Source: Ruminococcus sp. (GTDB lineage Bacteria; Bacillota; Clostridia; Oscillospirales; Ruminococcaceae). From it: 64,000 bases of DNA. Location of the stretch: positions 1-64,000 of the forward strand of contig JAJQGO010000011.1 of assembly GCA_021200415.1 (NCBI GenBank), read 5' to 3'. How positions within the stretch are numbered: the first letter of the stretch is position 1; every line of letters begins with the position of its first letter. The notes beneath the pieces are model-generated. The model saw only the letters and a list, made by a program, of their open reading frames with translations, was not told where the DNA came from and did no database searches. Position numbers and translations under genes: made by a program. Of this stretch, positions 1 through 8,171 are shown piece by piece.

Positions 1-11
1 CTACCAAAAAT

Positions 12-45
12 GCCCTCGGAGTGAATGCTCTGAGGGCGTTTTTTT
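12..45 (+). terminator. Intrinsic terminator at window start
   Basis: A 10-bp stem (12-21 with 28-37, one mismatch) closes a 6-nt loop and is followed by a run of T at 39-45. It probably ends a transcript entering from the left, outside the window. Confidence 0.75.
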
Positions 46-68
46 ATTCGAAAAATAGGGACTTTTTG

Positions 69-102
69 CAAAAGTGACACCCCACCCCCAAAAGTGACAC
101 CC
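69..102. repeat. Short tandem direct repeat CAAAAGTGACACCC
   Basis: The 14-mer CAAAAGTGACACCC occurs at 69-82 and again at 89-102, with a 6-nt spacer. It lies between a terminator and the recombinase remnant. It may be a scar or binding site of the lost mobile element; nothing else in the sequence assigns a role. Confidence 0.5.
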
Positions 103-111
103 TAAGGGGTT

Positions 112-402
112 TTGTTAAATTGTATCAAAGATGAGGTGGAGATAGATGACGGCTATACTGGCACTAATTTTGCTCGCCCCGATTTTCAGCGAATGATGAG
201 TGACATTAAAAGTGGTTTTGTCGGAACAGTGATCGTCAAGGATATGAGCCGTTTGGGACGAAATTATCTTTTGGTGGGTCAGTATGTGGAGATGGAGTTT
301 CCGAAGTACAATGTTCGTTTTATCGCAATAAGTGATAACGTGGATTCGGCAAAAGGAATAAATGATTTACTGCCGATCAATAATTTGATGAATGAGTGGC
401 CG
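112..402 (+). pseudogene. Remnant of large serine recombinase (resolvase domain)
   Basis: The frame encodes an internal piece of the resolvase N-terminal domain of a large serine recombinase (TnpX/TndX-like transposon recombinases). It covers DDGYTGTNFARPDFQRM, the conserved VIVKDMSRLGRNYLLVGQY block, RFIAISDNVDS and the terminal NEW near 399. The N-terminal part with the catalytic serine is missing. After about position 402 the frame runs on with unrelated residues to a stop at 516. Both ends are therefore lost and no active enzyme can be made. It is probably debris from an excised or decayed integrative element. The frame opens at a TTG with no convincing ribosome site. Confidence 0.75.
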
Positions 403-458
403 CTCCATCACAACGTTTTTTATCGCGTTTTTGGATTTACAGAGTTTTTTCGTGAAAC

Positions 459-1418
459 CTACTCATATATTATTTCCATTTTTGCAATGCTTCCATCATC
501 GTTAACATCCAAATAATATGCTCCTCCCGGATTTCCTGTATCGAAATCAGGGCTTCTGGTAAAAAATAAATCAATTCCTAATTCTTCGCCCAAGTCGTAG
601 GGAATTTCAATATATGAATTTTCATCATAAGTTATTTCTCTATACGCTTGCTCTGAGCTTAAAGTCATTATGTTATAACAAAGCTCTTCTGTGAAGTCAT
701 CAAGAATAGGACTTGAATCGTTATATATGTAGTAATAATCACCATCTTCACCAACGAATTCAGCTGTACTTCTGCCGTTGTAGTCTGTATAATACCGGAT
801 TAAGGTAAATATTTCACTGTAACATTCGAAATCGCACGCATCGTCAATTAAATTATATTGGTATAATTCCTTTCCATCTCTGTACCCTTCCTGAACTTCA
901 CCATCAAAATCAACAGCATTATCAATAAAATTGTTATACTGATCTACAGTAACGGTGAGATAATATTTGATTTTCGATGTGCCCAAAAGGTAGCTTTCAA
1001 CGGTATCTGCAACCTCGATATCGAATCCAACGTAGTCTATTTCTCCCACTGTTGACTCGACTGTATTGTATGCTCTTGTTGTAAGTTTAATTTCACTTGG
1101 ATTAGATGATAAGAAACTTAGGTCTATAATTTCTGCATCCTCATAAGCGCTTTCAATTTCAGTTGCTTCTGCCGTGGTTTGAGTTTCCATTGCTGTTGTT
1201 GATTGTGTTTCTGTAGTTGTTGTTGGTTGAGCTTCTGTATTCGTTGAAGTAACCTGTGTATCTTCTTCGTTTGCTTCTGTATCAGAATCAGCTGACTCAG
1301 AAGAATTACTTTCGCTTTTGATGCTGTCCGTGTTGTTTTCATCAGAGCCTTCATTACAGCCCGAAAAAAGTGAAAAAATCATCGAACCAATAATACACAT
1401 GGCAATTGCTTTTTTCAT
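459..1418 (-). CDS. Predicted lipoprotein with Ser/Thr/Gln-rich linker, function unknown
   Basis: The 319-aa product begins with a lipoprotein signal: a charged start, a hydrophobic stretch and a lipobox ending at Cys21 (FSGC). Residues about 22-95 are a low-complexity Ser/Thr/Glu/Gln linker, as expected for a domain held off the membrane. The rest (about 95-319) is acidic and Tyr-rich with no family that I recognise. The start is set by GGGGAGG about 10 nt upstream of the ATG at 1418. Its 3' end lies next to the recombinase remnant. It should be anchored on the outer face of the cytoplasmic membrane. Confidence 0.7.
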   Translation of the reverse strand: MKKAIAMCIIGSMIFSLFSGCNEGSDENNTDSIKSESNSSESADSDTEANEEDTQVTSTNTEAQPTTTTETQSTTAMETQTTAEATEIESAYEDAEIIDLSFLSSNPSEIKLTTRAYNTVESTVGEIDYVGFDIEVADTVESYLLGTSKIKYYLTVTVDQYNNFIDNAVDFDGEVQEGYRDGKELYQYNLIDDACDFECYSEIFTLIRYYTDYNGRSTAEFVGEDGDYYYIYNDSSPILDDFTEELCYNIMTLSSEQAYREITYDENSYIEIPYDLGEELGIDLFFTRSPDFDTGNPGGAYYLDVNDDGSIAKMEIIYE

Positions 1419-1490
1419 ATTTTTATTAACCTCCCCTGATTATATCGCCTATATCATATTGCACTTTTATTTGCGCATGGTGTACCCGAA

Positions 1491-2657
1491 TTACAAGCTT
1501 TCCTTCAGAATCTGAATTATCTCATCACGGCTGAGAACCTTGTAGCCGCCCTCATTGATAAACGTGCCGTCAGCGATTCCCTCAAGCATATCTTCAGTTA
1601 CGCCAAGATCGCTGATATTCATTACAAGACCGATTCTCTTCATCCAGCTCTCCATAGCGGCAAGTCCCTCAGAAGCAATCTCCTCGTCGGACTTATTTTC
1701 CGCAGAAACATTCCAGACATTGACAGCATAGCGCTTGAATTTTTCAATTCCGTAAGGCATGATACAGCGGTAATAGGGGAGGGAAACAGCCGAAAGCGTC
1801 ATACCGTGAGTTGCGTCGGTGTAAGCGCCTATAGACTGACCGATCATATGCACCATCCAGTCAGTTGTTTTTCCCTTTGCAACGAGAGTATTGAGTGCCC
1901 ATGTTGCAATCCACATAATATTGCTGCGGGCTTCGTAATCCGTAGGATTTTTTACAGCAATCTCCGAGCTGTGAATCAGCGAGCGCAGAAGTCCCTCCAT
2001 AATATAGTCGGAGGTATTATCGTCTGTATCTGAAAAATACTGCTCCAGAATATGGGACATAATATCAAAAAATCCTGCCTTCATCTGATAATCGGGCAAG
2101 GTATAGGTAAGCTCAGGATTGAGTATTGAGAATTTCGGGAAAACCTCTTCTCCGAAAACGTGACCGATTTTAAGCTTCGTGTCATGATTCGTAATAACCG
2201 AGCCGCCGTTCATTTCCGAACCCGTACCAACCATTGTCAGAACGCAGCCGACAGGTATAATTTCACAGTCCGGCTCTTCAAATTTCAGGTAATATTTTTC
2301 CCAGGGATCCTCCTTGCAGTTTATTGAAACGGCAAGAGCCTTTGAGTAATCGCAGACAGATCCGCCGCCAACTGCAAGTATAAAATTGATATTATTTTCT
2401 CTGGCAATCCTGCATCCCTCGTACAGCTTTTCAACTGTAGGATTAGGCATAACGCCGCCGTCCTCGAAAACCTGTTTTCCGCATTCGTTTAAGATTTTTA
2501 CGATTTTGTCATAAAGACCGGTTTTCTTAATTGAGCCGCCGCCGTAGACCAGCAAAACACGATCGCCGTATTTTGAAAGCTCAGCAGAAAGGTTGTCAAG
2601 AGAGTCTTTACCAAAGTAAAGACGGGTAGGATTTGAGTAAACAAAATTTCCAAGCAT
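1491..2657 (-). CDS. Iron-containing alcohol dehydrogenase (BdhA/YqhD-like)
   Basis: Group III Fe-dependent alcohol dehydrogenase that reduces aldehydes to alcohols with NAD(P)H, probably the terminal ethanol or butanol step of fermentation. The N-terminal nucleotide-binding half contains GGGS motifs (LLVYGGGSIK, LAVGGGSVCD). Metal ligands are recognisable in FFDIMSHILEQ (Asp, His) and in the WMVHMIGQS...DATHG segment (two His). Length (388 aa) is normal. An upstream in-frame ATG at 2672 exists, but its own codons contain the GGAGG ribosome site, which sits 7 nt before the ATG at 2657, so 2657 is the likely start. It has its own promoter and is monocistronic. Substrate choice cannot be read from the sequence. 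Confidence 0.88.
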   Translation of the reverse strand: MLGNFVYSNPTRLYFGKDSLDNLSAELSKYGDRVLLVYGGGSIKKTGLYDKIVKILNECGKQVFEDGGVMPNPTVEKLYEGCRIARENNINFILAVGGGSVCDYSKALAVSINCKEDPWEKYYLKFEEPDCEIIPVGCVLTMVGTGSEMNGGSVITNHDTKLKIGHVFGEEVFPKFSILNPELTYTLPDYQMKAGFFDIMSHILEQYFSDTDDNTSDYIMEGLLRSLIHSSEIAVKNPTDYEARSNIMWIATWALNTLVAKGKTTDWMVHMIGQSIGAYTDATHGMTLSAVSLPYYRCIMPYGIEKFKRYAVNVWNVSAENKSDEEIASEGLAAMESWMKRIGLVMNISDLGVTEDMLEGIADGTFINEGGYKVLSRDEIIQILKESL

Positions 2658-2700
2658 AGTATTTACCTCCAAATTTTTTATATTGTAATTTTATATTGTA

Positions 2701-2730
2701 ATTATATTATCACTGCATACTTCAAGTCAA
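2701..2730 (-). promoter_or_regulatory. Promoter of the alcohol dehydrogenase gene
   Basis: On the minus strand TTGACT (2725-2730) and TATAAT (2701-2706) are separated by 18 nt, 43 nt before the start codon. No Rex-like TTGTTAA...TTAACAA palindrome is visible near it. Confidence 0.6.
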
Positions 2731-2802
2731 GAGCAATTTGAATATTTATGCATTCTGCAAATAAATCCTGCATGAAAATATACATTTTGCACAGCTCTAA
2801 AA

Positions 2803-2846
2803 TAAAAACGGCACTGCAAAATCAATCCGCGAATCCTGCAATGCCG
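2803..2846 (-). terminator. Terminator of the rubrerythrin gene
   Basis: On the minus strand a 10-bp arm pair (2837-2846 with 2809-2818, one mismatch) is followed by TTTTTATTTT. It lies about 90 nt past the rubrerythrin stop. Confidence 0.7.
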
Positions 2847-2935
2847 AATATTACAAATTAAATCATATCATAAACCTAAAAAATAAGTGACAAAAATCTT
2901 CAAAATAATAAAATCGAAAATATTTTTAGGTTATA

Positions 2936-3490
2936 TCAGTCCTTGAAATAACGATTGAGAAGCCCCTCAAATGCCTTGCCGTGACGTGCTTCATCTCTTG
3001 CCATTTCGTGAACAGTATCGTGGATAGCGTCAAGATTAAGCTCCTTAGCTCTCTTTGCGAGATCAAGCTTACCCTGTGTTGCGCCATGCTCAGCGGCAAC
3101 TCTCTTTTCAAGGTTTTCCTTAGTCGAAGCGGAAACGACATCTCCAAGAAGCTCTGCGAACTTAGCAGCGTGTTCAGCCTCCTCGTAAGCAGCCTTTTCC
3201 CAGTAGAGTCCGATTTCGGGGTAGCCCTCTCTGTGAGCAGCTCTTGCCATTGCCAGATACATACCAACCTCAGTGCATTCGCCCTCGAAGTTAGCCTTAA
3301 GCCCCTCGATGATTTCGGGGTCGGTTACTGCCTTTGCAACGCCAACCTCATGTTCGCAGGCAAAATCAAGCTTTTCGCCGATTTCCTTTACAACGAACTT
3401 TGAACCGGGAACGCCGCACTGGGGACATTTTTCCGGCGGCTCGTTACCCTCGTGGACATATCCGCAAACGGGACAAACGTATTTCTTCAT
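2936..3490 (-). CDS. rbr: Reverse rubrerythrin (rubredoxin domain first)
   Basis: A 184-aa non-haem iron protein that reduces hydrogen peroxide in the cytosol of anaerobes. A rubredoxin domain comes first, with Cys pairs CPVCG (about 6-9) and CPQCG (about 22-25). The ferritin-like four-helix domain follows, with di-iron ligands in the E...[14 protein letters not shown] and [14 protein letters not shown] helices. This order (rubredoxin first) is that of the reverse rubrerythrins of clostridia; classical rubrerythrin has the rubredoxin last. AGGAGGT lies upstream of the ATG. It is transcribed alone from a promoter whose -10 is covered by a palindrome. Its leader carries one copy of the interspersed repeat family. 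Confidence 0.93.
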   Translation of the reverse strand: MKKYVCPVCGYVHEGNEPPEKCPQCGVPGSKFVVKEIGEKLDFACEHEVGVAKAVTDPEIIEGLKANFEGECTEVGMYLAMARAAHREGYPEIGLYWEKAAYEEAEHAAKFAELLGDVVSASTKENLEKRVAAEHGATQGKLDLAKRAKELNLDAIHDTVHEMARDEARHGKAFEGLLNRYFKD

Positions 3491-3518
3491 AATTTATACC
3501 TCCTGATAATATATATAC

Positions 3519-3562
3519 TAAAGGCAGCGCCGCACTAATCTCTGTGCGGTAATGCCTTAAAG
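3519..3562. repeat. Interspersed palindromic repeat, copy A
   Basis: Arms TAAAGGCAGCGCCGCAC and GTGCGGTAATGCCTTA form a near-perfect inverted repeat with an 8-nt loop. It belongs to the same family as copies at 8172, 43261, 43644 and 51738. It lies in the transcribed leader of rubrerythrin. Confidence 0.75.
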
Positions 3563-3593
3563 CAGCCTTTTGGTTTGCATGAAAGCGCAGATA

Positions 3594-3629
3594 CAATTGT
3601 TATTATAACACAATTGAGGAAAAAGTCAA
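3594..3629 (-). promoter_or_regulatory. Rubrerythrin promoter with overlapping operator palindrome
   Basis: Minus-strand TTGACT (3624-3629) and TATAAT (3602-3607) lie 16 nt apart. The -10 sits inside the palindrome TGTTATTATAACA (3598-3610), flanked on both sides by CAATTG (3594-3599 and 3611-3616). The shape resembles Fur/PerR-class operators, and PerR control of rubrerythrins is known in clostridia; the regulator here is inferred. Confidence 0.6.
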
Positions 3630-3674
3630 TAATCAAGAGCCGAACCGGCAAAATTTTATGAAATCTTAACAAAA

Positions 3675-3938
3675 TCACACCGAATGCTTAACTCTGTCCA
3701 TCTCCTCCGCTCTCTTTGCGTTGTTGAATCTTTCGGTAGTTCCGACCAGATAGCCTGTGATTCTTCTGATGCGCTGAAAGGGTGCGTCGCAGAATCTGAA
3801 TTCCAGATTGACATAATCTCCGTCGGTTTTGATTGTAAGCTCGGAGATTTCTCTGCCGCGATATTTTTTTCTTCCGTAGTCAATATAGGAATCAATCTCA
3901 TTCTGACTAAGCCTTTTGCCAATAACATTTATTTTCAT
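3675..3938 (-). CDS. Small protein resembling the C-terminal tail of anaerobic ribonucleotide reductase
   Basis: An 87-aa protein whose second half, RIRRITGYLVGT...RFNNAKRAEEMDRVKH, matches the pattern that ends class III (anaerobic) ribonucleoside-triphosphate reductases (R-x-x-GYL...N-x-x-K-x-AE). The first 50 residues form an apparent alpha/beta segment that I do not recognise. No glycyl-radical loop or cysteines are present, so it cannot be a reductase on its own. AAGGAGGT precedes the ATG. It is divergent from the Crp/Fnr-type gene at 4028, with only 89 bp between them, so joint regulation is plausible. Small proteins of this kind are often annotated as NrdD in clostridia; the actual role is unknown. 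Confidence 0.6.
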   Translation of the reverse strand: MKINVIGKRLSQNEIDSYIDYGRKKYRGREISELTIKTDGDYVNLEFRFCDAPFQRIRRITGYLVGTTERFNNAKRAEEMDRVKHSV

Positions 3939-3951
3939 ATAGATGACCTCC

Positions 3952-4013
3952 TTGACTTTTCTCTGAAATTATTGTATCATATAGTTGCAATAAAATCTGT
4001 TGCATTTGCAACA
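3952..4013 (+). promoter_or_regulatory. Promoter of the Crp/Fnr gene with downstream palindromic operator
   Basis: TTGACT (3952-3957) and TATCAT (3975-3980) are 17 nt apart. A 16-nt perfect palindrome TGTTGCATTTGCAACA (arms of 7, centre TT) covers 3998-4013, just downstream of the start point and 14 nt before the gene. That position suits autorepression by the Crp/Fnr-type product. Confidence 0.6.
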
Positions 4014-4027
4014 ATTAAGGAGTTTTT

Positions 4028-4681
4028 ATGCTGCCGGAGGAGAATATTTTATTTGAGGGAATTGATTTCAACGATTGCAGGAGAATGATAGAATGCTTTA
4101 ACATCGAATGCTGCAAATACAAGTCAGGAAATCTTGTTGCTGAATTTTCCGATTCCAATGACAAAATCGGAATAATTCTCAGCGGCACTGCCGTTATGGT
4201 GAAGTATGACATAAACGGCAACAGGACGATTATTGAAAAGCTTGGAGAACAGGAAATTTTCGGGGAGCTTTTCACCTTTTCGGGAACATCCCGCAGCTGC
4301 GTTGAGGTAATCAGCGAAAGCGAATGCGAGGTAATGTTTTTCAGGTATTCAGATATAACGAAGCGCTGCTCGAAGGCGTGTCAGTGCCATTCACGGCTGG
4401 TAGAAAATCTCCTCATGCTCATGTCGGAAAAGGCAATTTCCCTGAACGAGAGAATAGAGGTTCTCAGTCAGCGTTCAATTGAAGATAAGCTTGTAAGCTG
4501 CCTGCAAATAATCGAGGATAAAACACCTGTCGGGGAAGAACCTAAAATTCCGTTCAGCACAACGGAGCTGTCCGATTATCTGTGCGTGAACAGAAGTGCT
4601 CTTCAACGAGAAATAGCAAAATTAAAAAACAGAGGCGTTCTGAAAATCGAAAAGAGAAAATTCAGATTAAATCGAAGTTGA
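4028..4681 (+). CDS. Crp/Fnr-family transcriptional regulator
   Basis: A 217-aa regulator. The N-terminal cyclic-nucleotide-binding-like beta barrel (about 20-120) includes GEQEIFGELFTFSG. The C-terminal winged helix (about 150-215) has the recognition region TTELSDYLCVNRSALQREIAKL. It lacks the residues expected for cAMP binding. Cysteines occur as ECC near 27-28 and as C-x3-C-x-C-H near 116-122 (RCSKACQCH). Several are also seen in clostridial homologues and could sense redox or metal, but this is inference. The ATG is 6 nt after AAGGAG. Its stop codon overlaps the -35 box of the next gene's promoter. Confidence 0.85.
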   Translation: MLPEENILFEGIDFNDCRRMIECFNIECCKYKSGNLVAEFSDSNDKIGIILSGTAVMVKYDINGNRTIIEKLGEQEIFGELFTFSGTSRSCVEVISESECEVMFFRYSDITKRCSKACQCHSRLVENLLMLMSEKAISLNERIEVLSQRSIEDKLVSCLQIIEDKTPVGEEPKIPFSTTELSDYLCVNRSALQREIAKLKNRGVLKIEKRKFRLNRS

Positions 4682-4706
4682 CATAACGAATGTAATATGG
4701 TATACT
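4678..4706 (+). promoter_or_regulatory. Promoter of uppP
   Basis: TTGACA (4678-4683) and TATACT (4701-4706) are spaced by 17 nt. The -35 overlaps the stop codon of the preceding gene. Confidence 0.75.
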
Positions 4707-4747
4707 TTTATAGTTGTATAAAAATCAAATCATGAAAGGATTTTGCA

Positions 4748-5605
4748 ATGGATATTATTGAAATACTGAAAGCCGCTGTGCTGGGAATTGTTGAGGGCAT
4801 TACCGAATGGCTGCCCATAAGCAGTACAGGACATATGATTCTGGTGGACGAGTTTCTGAAGCTCAATGTCAGTGACGAATTCAAGGAAATGTTTGAGGTT
4901 GTCATTCAGCTTGGAGCAATTCTGGCAGTTGTGGTGCTTTACTGGAAAAAGCTGTTTCCATTCGGAAAAAAGAATAATCCGCATCCGCTTAGCTCATCGG
5001 GTGCAGGAGCATACATAAAAACCGATATTTTCAAAATGTGGTTCAAGGTTCTTGCTGCGTGTATACCTGCGGCAGTTGTCGGACTTCTCTTTGACGATGT
5101 GCTGAACGAGCTGTTCTACAATCCGTGGACAGTCGCAATTGCCCTGATTGTATTTGGTATTGCCTTTATCGTAATCGAAAACTGGAATAAGGGCAGAACG
5201 TCAAAAATAAATTCCATTGACGACATCACGTACAAGGCAGCTTTAATAATCGGAGTTTTTCAGCTTATCGCGGCAGTTTTCCCCGGAACGTCACGTTCGG
5301 GAGCAACGATTGTCGGAGCGCTTCTTATTAGCGTCTCAAGAACGGTCGCCGCTGAATTTACCTTCTATCTGGCAGTTCCCGTAATGTTCGGTGCAAGTCT
5401 GCTGAAGCTTGTGAAATTCGGATTCGATTTCACTTCATTTGAGGCAGTCGTTCTGCTTACGGGCATGGTTGTAGCCTTCCTCGTTTCGATTGTTGTAATC
5501 AAGTTCCTTATGGACTACATAAAGAAGCACGATTTCAAGGTGTTTGGCTGGTACAGAATAATCCTCGGCGCGCTTGTGCTATTGTATTTTTCTATTGTTA
5601 AATAA
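4748..5605 (+). CDS. uppP: Undecaprenyl-diphosphatase UppP (BacA)
   Basis: Integral membrane phosphatase of 285 aa that recycles undecaprenyl pyrophosphate to the monophosphate carrier for peptidoglycan synthesis. The first BacA signature is near the N-terminus ([17 protein letters not shown], about 14-30). The second, [10 protein letters not shown], is near 180-189. About eight hydrophobic segments fit the family. A strong promoter immediately precedes it, and the thioesterase gene follows after 29 bp. Loss or gain of this enzyme affects bacitracin sensitivity in other bacteria. Confidence 0.95.
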   Translation: MDIIEILKAAVLGIVEGITEWLPISSTGHMILVDEFLKLNVSDEFKEMFEVVIQLGAILAVVVLYWKKLFPFGKKNNPHPLSSSGAGAYIKTDIFKMWFKVLAACIPAAVVGLLFDDVLNELFYNPWTVAIALIVFGIAFIVIENWNKGRTSKINSIDDITYKAALIIGVFQLIAAVFPGTSRSGATIVGALLISVSRTVAAEFTFYLAVPVMFGASLLKLVKFGFDFTSFEAVVLLTGMVVAFLVSIVVIKFLMDYIKKHDFKVFGWYRIILGALVLLYFSIVK

Positions 5606-5634
5606 TCAGTAATTATTGAAACGGAGGTATAAGG

Positions 5635-6027
5635 ATGAGAACTCTGGAAGAGGTTCGCGAGATATTTTCAAATGACAGATTTGCAACGGAAAATTTCGCG
5701 GTAATTGATGAGATAGGGGAGAATTACGCAAAATGCAGTATGCATCTCAATGAGCGCCATAAAAACGCAATGGGATCTGTTATGGGAGGAGCTACGTTTA
5801 CTCTTGCGGATTTTACGTTTGCTGTCGCTACGAACTGGCAGGAGATGAAAACCGTTTCAATTAGCTCCAATATAGCTTATATCGGAGTTGCCAAGGGCAG
5901 CCGTCTTATTGCCGAAGCAAAAATGATAAAAAACGGACGTACAACCTGTTATTATCAGGTCAGCATATCGGACGATCTGGGAAACAAGGTCGCTGAGGTC
6001 ACAATTACAGGATTACATAAATCATAA
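5635..6027 (+). CDS. Hotdog-fold (PaaI-family) acyl-CoA thioesterase
   Basis: A 130-aa single hotdog domain. The segment AMGSVMGGATFTLADFTFAVA is the typical HGG(A/V)-type helix region of PaaI thioesterases, although the usual His is replaced here. The strand TVSISSNIAYIGVAKGSRLIAEA also fits. Such enzymes hydrolyse acyl- or aryl-CoA esters in the cytosol; the substrate cannot be predicted. GGAGGT precedes the ATG. It is co-oriented with uppP and followed by a terminator at 6035. Confidence 0.8.
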   Translation: MRTLEEVREIFSNDRFATENFAVIDEIGENYAKCSMHLNERHKNAMGSVMGGATFTLADFTFAVATNWQEMKTVSISSNIAYIGVAKGSRLIAEAKMIKNGRTTCYYQVSISDDLGNKVAEVTITGLHKS

Positions 6028-6034
6028 GGTCAGG

Positions 6035-6063
6035 CCCTGCTTATTTACAGCAGGGTTTTATTG
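6035..6063 (+). terminator. Terminator after thioesterase gene
   Basis: CCCTGCT (6035-6041) pairs with AGCAGGG (6049-6055) across a 7-nt loop, followed by TTTTATTG. Confidence 0.8.
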
Positions 6064-6152
6064 TTAAATCAGGCAAATAAATTCACTCACATTATTTTTT
6101 GGCGGCATTTTCTTTTGAAATAAATAAATTTCCCCCATATTTTGAAATTAGA

Positions 6153-6193
6153 TTGTTTATTTCTTGACAAACCCCACATAAATGTTGTAAAAT
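6153..6193 (+). promoter_or_regulatory. Rex operator overlapping the aconitase promoter
   Basis: TTGTTTATTTCTTGACAA (6153-6170) matches 12 of the 14 fixed bases of the Rex site TTGTTAA-N4-TTAACAA. Its right half contains the -35 TTGACA (6164-6169). A TAAAAT -10 (6188-6193) follows after 18 nt. Rex is encoded at the end of this same operon, so the site predicts NADH/NAD-sensitive autoregulation. Binding is inferred from the consensus known in Firmicutes. Confidence 0.7.
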
Positions 6194-6225
6194 GAAGGTA
6201 GTATTTATTGAAAGGAATGATTTTA

Positions 6226-8163
6226 ATGGGTTTAACACTCACAGAAAAAATTCTGAAGGCTCATCTTGTTGACGGCGAGATGGTCAAGGGTCAGGAAATC
6301 GGTATAAGAATCGACCAGACTCTTACTCAGGATGCGACAGGTACTATGGCTTACCTCGAATTCGAGGCAATGGGAGTTCCGCGTGTTAAGACGGAGCGTT
6401 CTGTCGCTTATATAGACCACAACACACTTCAAAGCGGATTTGAAAATGCCGACGATCACCGCTTCATCGGCAGCGTTGCCAGGAAGCACGGCATTTATTT
6501 CTCACGTCCCGGCAACGGAATCTGTCATCAGGTTCATCTTGAAAGATTCGGCATTCCCGGAAAGACGCTCATCGGTTCTGACAGTCATACTCCCACAGGC
6601 GGCGGAATCGGCATGATTGCTATTGGTGCAGGCGGACTTGACGTTGCCGTAGCAATGGGCGGCGGAGCTTATTACATAACCTGCCCGAAGGTTGTAAAGG
6701 TCAACCTTACAGGCAAGCTTCAGCCGTGGGTTGCAGCTAAGGACGTTATCCTTGAGGTGCTTAAAAGAATGTCCGTCAAGGGCGGCGTAGGAAAGGTTAT
6801 CGAGTATTGCGGCGAGGGCGTAAAGACACTGTCAGTTCCCGAGCGTGCAACTATTACAAATATGGGCGCTGAGCTTGGCGCAACAACCTCAATCTTCCCG
6901 TCGGACGAGATTACAAAGCAGTTCCTGAAGGCTCAGTGCCGTGAAGAGGTCTGGACACCTCTGGCTGCCGATGAGGACGCTGTATATGACGAGGAAATCA
7001 ACATCAATCTCAGTGAGCTTGTGCCGCTTGCTGCCTGTCCGCATTCACCTGATAATGTCAAGAGCGTTGCTGAAATAGGAAAGCTAAAAATCGATCAGGT
7101 ATGTATCGGTTCATGCACAAACTCATCGCTTCTCGATATGCTCAAGGTAGCTCATATTCTCAAGGGCAAGACCGTTCATCCGGACGTATCGCTTTCAATT
7201 GCTCCCGGTTCAAAGCAGGTTCTCAATATGCTTGCGCAGAACGGTGCGCTTTCCGACCTCATTGAGGCAGGCGCAAGAATCCTCGAAAGTGCCTGCGGTC
7301 CTTGTATCGGTATGGGACAGTCGCCGAACTCAAAGGGAATTTCACTCAGAACCTTCAACAGAAACTTCGAGGGACGTTCCGGAACAAAGGACGGTCAGAT
7401 TTATCTTGTATCTCCCGAAATGGCAGCTGCATCCGCTCTTACAGGCTATCTTACAGACCCGAGAGAGCTTGGCGAAATGCCTGAATTCAAGCTCCCTGAA
7501 ATTTTCACAATAAACGATAATATGGTTGTACCTCCGGCACCTGTAGAGGAAATGGACAGCGTTGAGATTCTCCGTGGTCCGAACATCAAGCCGTTCCCCG
7601 AAACAGCTCCTCTTATGGAAACAATCAGCGCGCCCTGCTCGCTCAAGGTTGGCGACAATATCACAACTGACCATATCATGCCCGCAGGAGCTAAAATTCT
7701 TCCGCTCCGTTCAAATATTCCCGCTATTTCACAGCATTGCTTTGCAGTATGTGATGAAAGCTTCCCATCGAGAGCTAAGGAGCTTGGCAAGAGCATAATT
7801 GTCGGCGGTTCAAACTACGGTCAAGGCTCATCGAGAGAACACGCCGCACTTGCGCCTCTTTATCTCGGAGTCAAGGCAGTTCTCGTTAAGTCCTTTGCCC
7901 GTATTCACAGAGCTAACCTCATCAACGCAGGAATTCTTCCGCTTACATTTGTGAATGAAGCTGATTACGACAACATCTCACAGGGCGATGAGCTTGTTCT
8001 TGCTGATGTAAGAAAGGCTGTTGAGGCAGGAGAATCCGAGCTTACTGTGGTAAACAAGACAAACGGCAAGGAGATAAAGGTTCTCTGCGAGCTGAGCGGA
8101 CGTACAAAGGACATCATGCTTGCAGGCGGCTTGCTTGACTACACAAGAGAGTCAATGAAATAA
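6226..8163 (+). CDS. acn: Aconitate hydratase
   Basis: [4Fe-4S] enzyme interconverting citrate and isocitrate. The 645-aa protein has the compact mitochondrial-type layout. Substrate and cluster motifs are visible: LIGSDSHTPTGGG (about 117-129), the cluster Cys in CIGSCTNSS and the pair in ESACGPCIGMGQ. The swivel domain near the C-terminus has GGSNYGQGSSREHAALAP. An upstream TTG (6208) and ATG (6217) lie in frame, but AAAGGA at 6211-6216 best serves the ATG at 6226. It heads the acn-icd-rex operon and supplies the oxidative branch to 2-oxoglutarate for glutamate synthesis. Confidence 0.95.
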   Translation: MGLTLTEKILKAHLVDGEMVKGQEIGIRIDQTLTQDATGTMAYLEFEAMGVPRVKTERSVAYIDHNTLQSGFENADDHRFIGSVARKHGIYFSRPGNGICHQVHLERFGIPGKTLIGSDSHTPTGGGIGMIAIGAGGLDVAVAMGGGAYYITCPKVVKVNLTGKLQPWVAAKDVILEVLKRMSVKGGVGKVIEYCGEGVKTLSVPERATITNMGAELGATTSIFPSDEITKQFLKAQCREEVWTPLAADEDAVYDEEININLSELVPLAACPHSPDNVKSVAEIGKLKIDQVCIGSCTNSSLLDMLKVAHILKGKTVHPDVSLSIAPGSKQVLNMLAQNGALSDLIEAGARILESACGPCIGMGQSPNSKGISLRTFNRNFEGRSGTKDGQIYLVSPEMAAASALTGYLTDPRELGEMPEFKLPEIFTINDNMVVPPAPVEEMDSVEILRGPNIKPFPETAPLMETISAPCSLKVGDNITTDHIMPAGAKILPLRSNIPAISQHCFAVCDESFPSRAKELGKSIIVGGSNYGQGSSREHAALAPLYLGVKAVLVKSFARIHRANLINAGILPLTFVNEADYDNISQGDELVLADVRKAVEAGESELTVVNKTNGKEIKVLCELSGRTKDIMLAGGLLDYTRESMK

Positions 8164-8171
8164 GACAGTTT

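Noticed and set aside
1124-1354. Gln/Lys-rich frame inside the lipoprotein gene
   Set aside because: It is an out-of-frame reading of the low-complexity linker, with no ribosome site.
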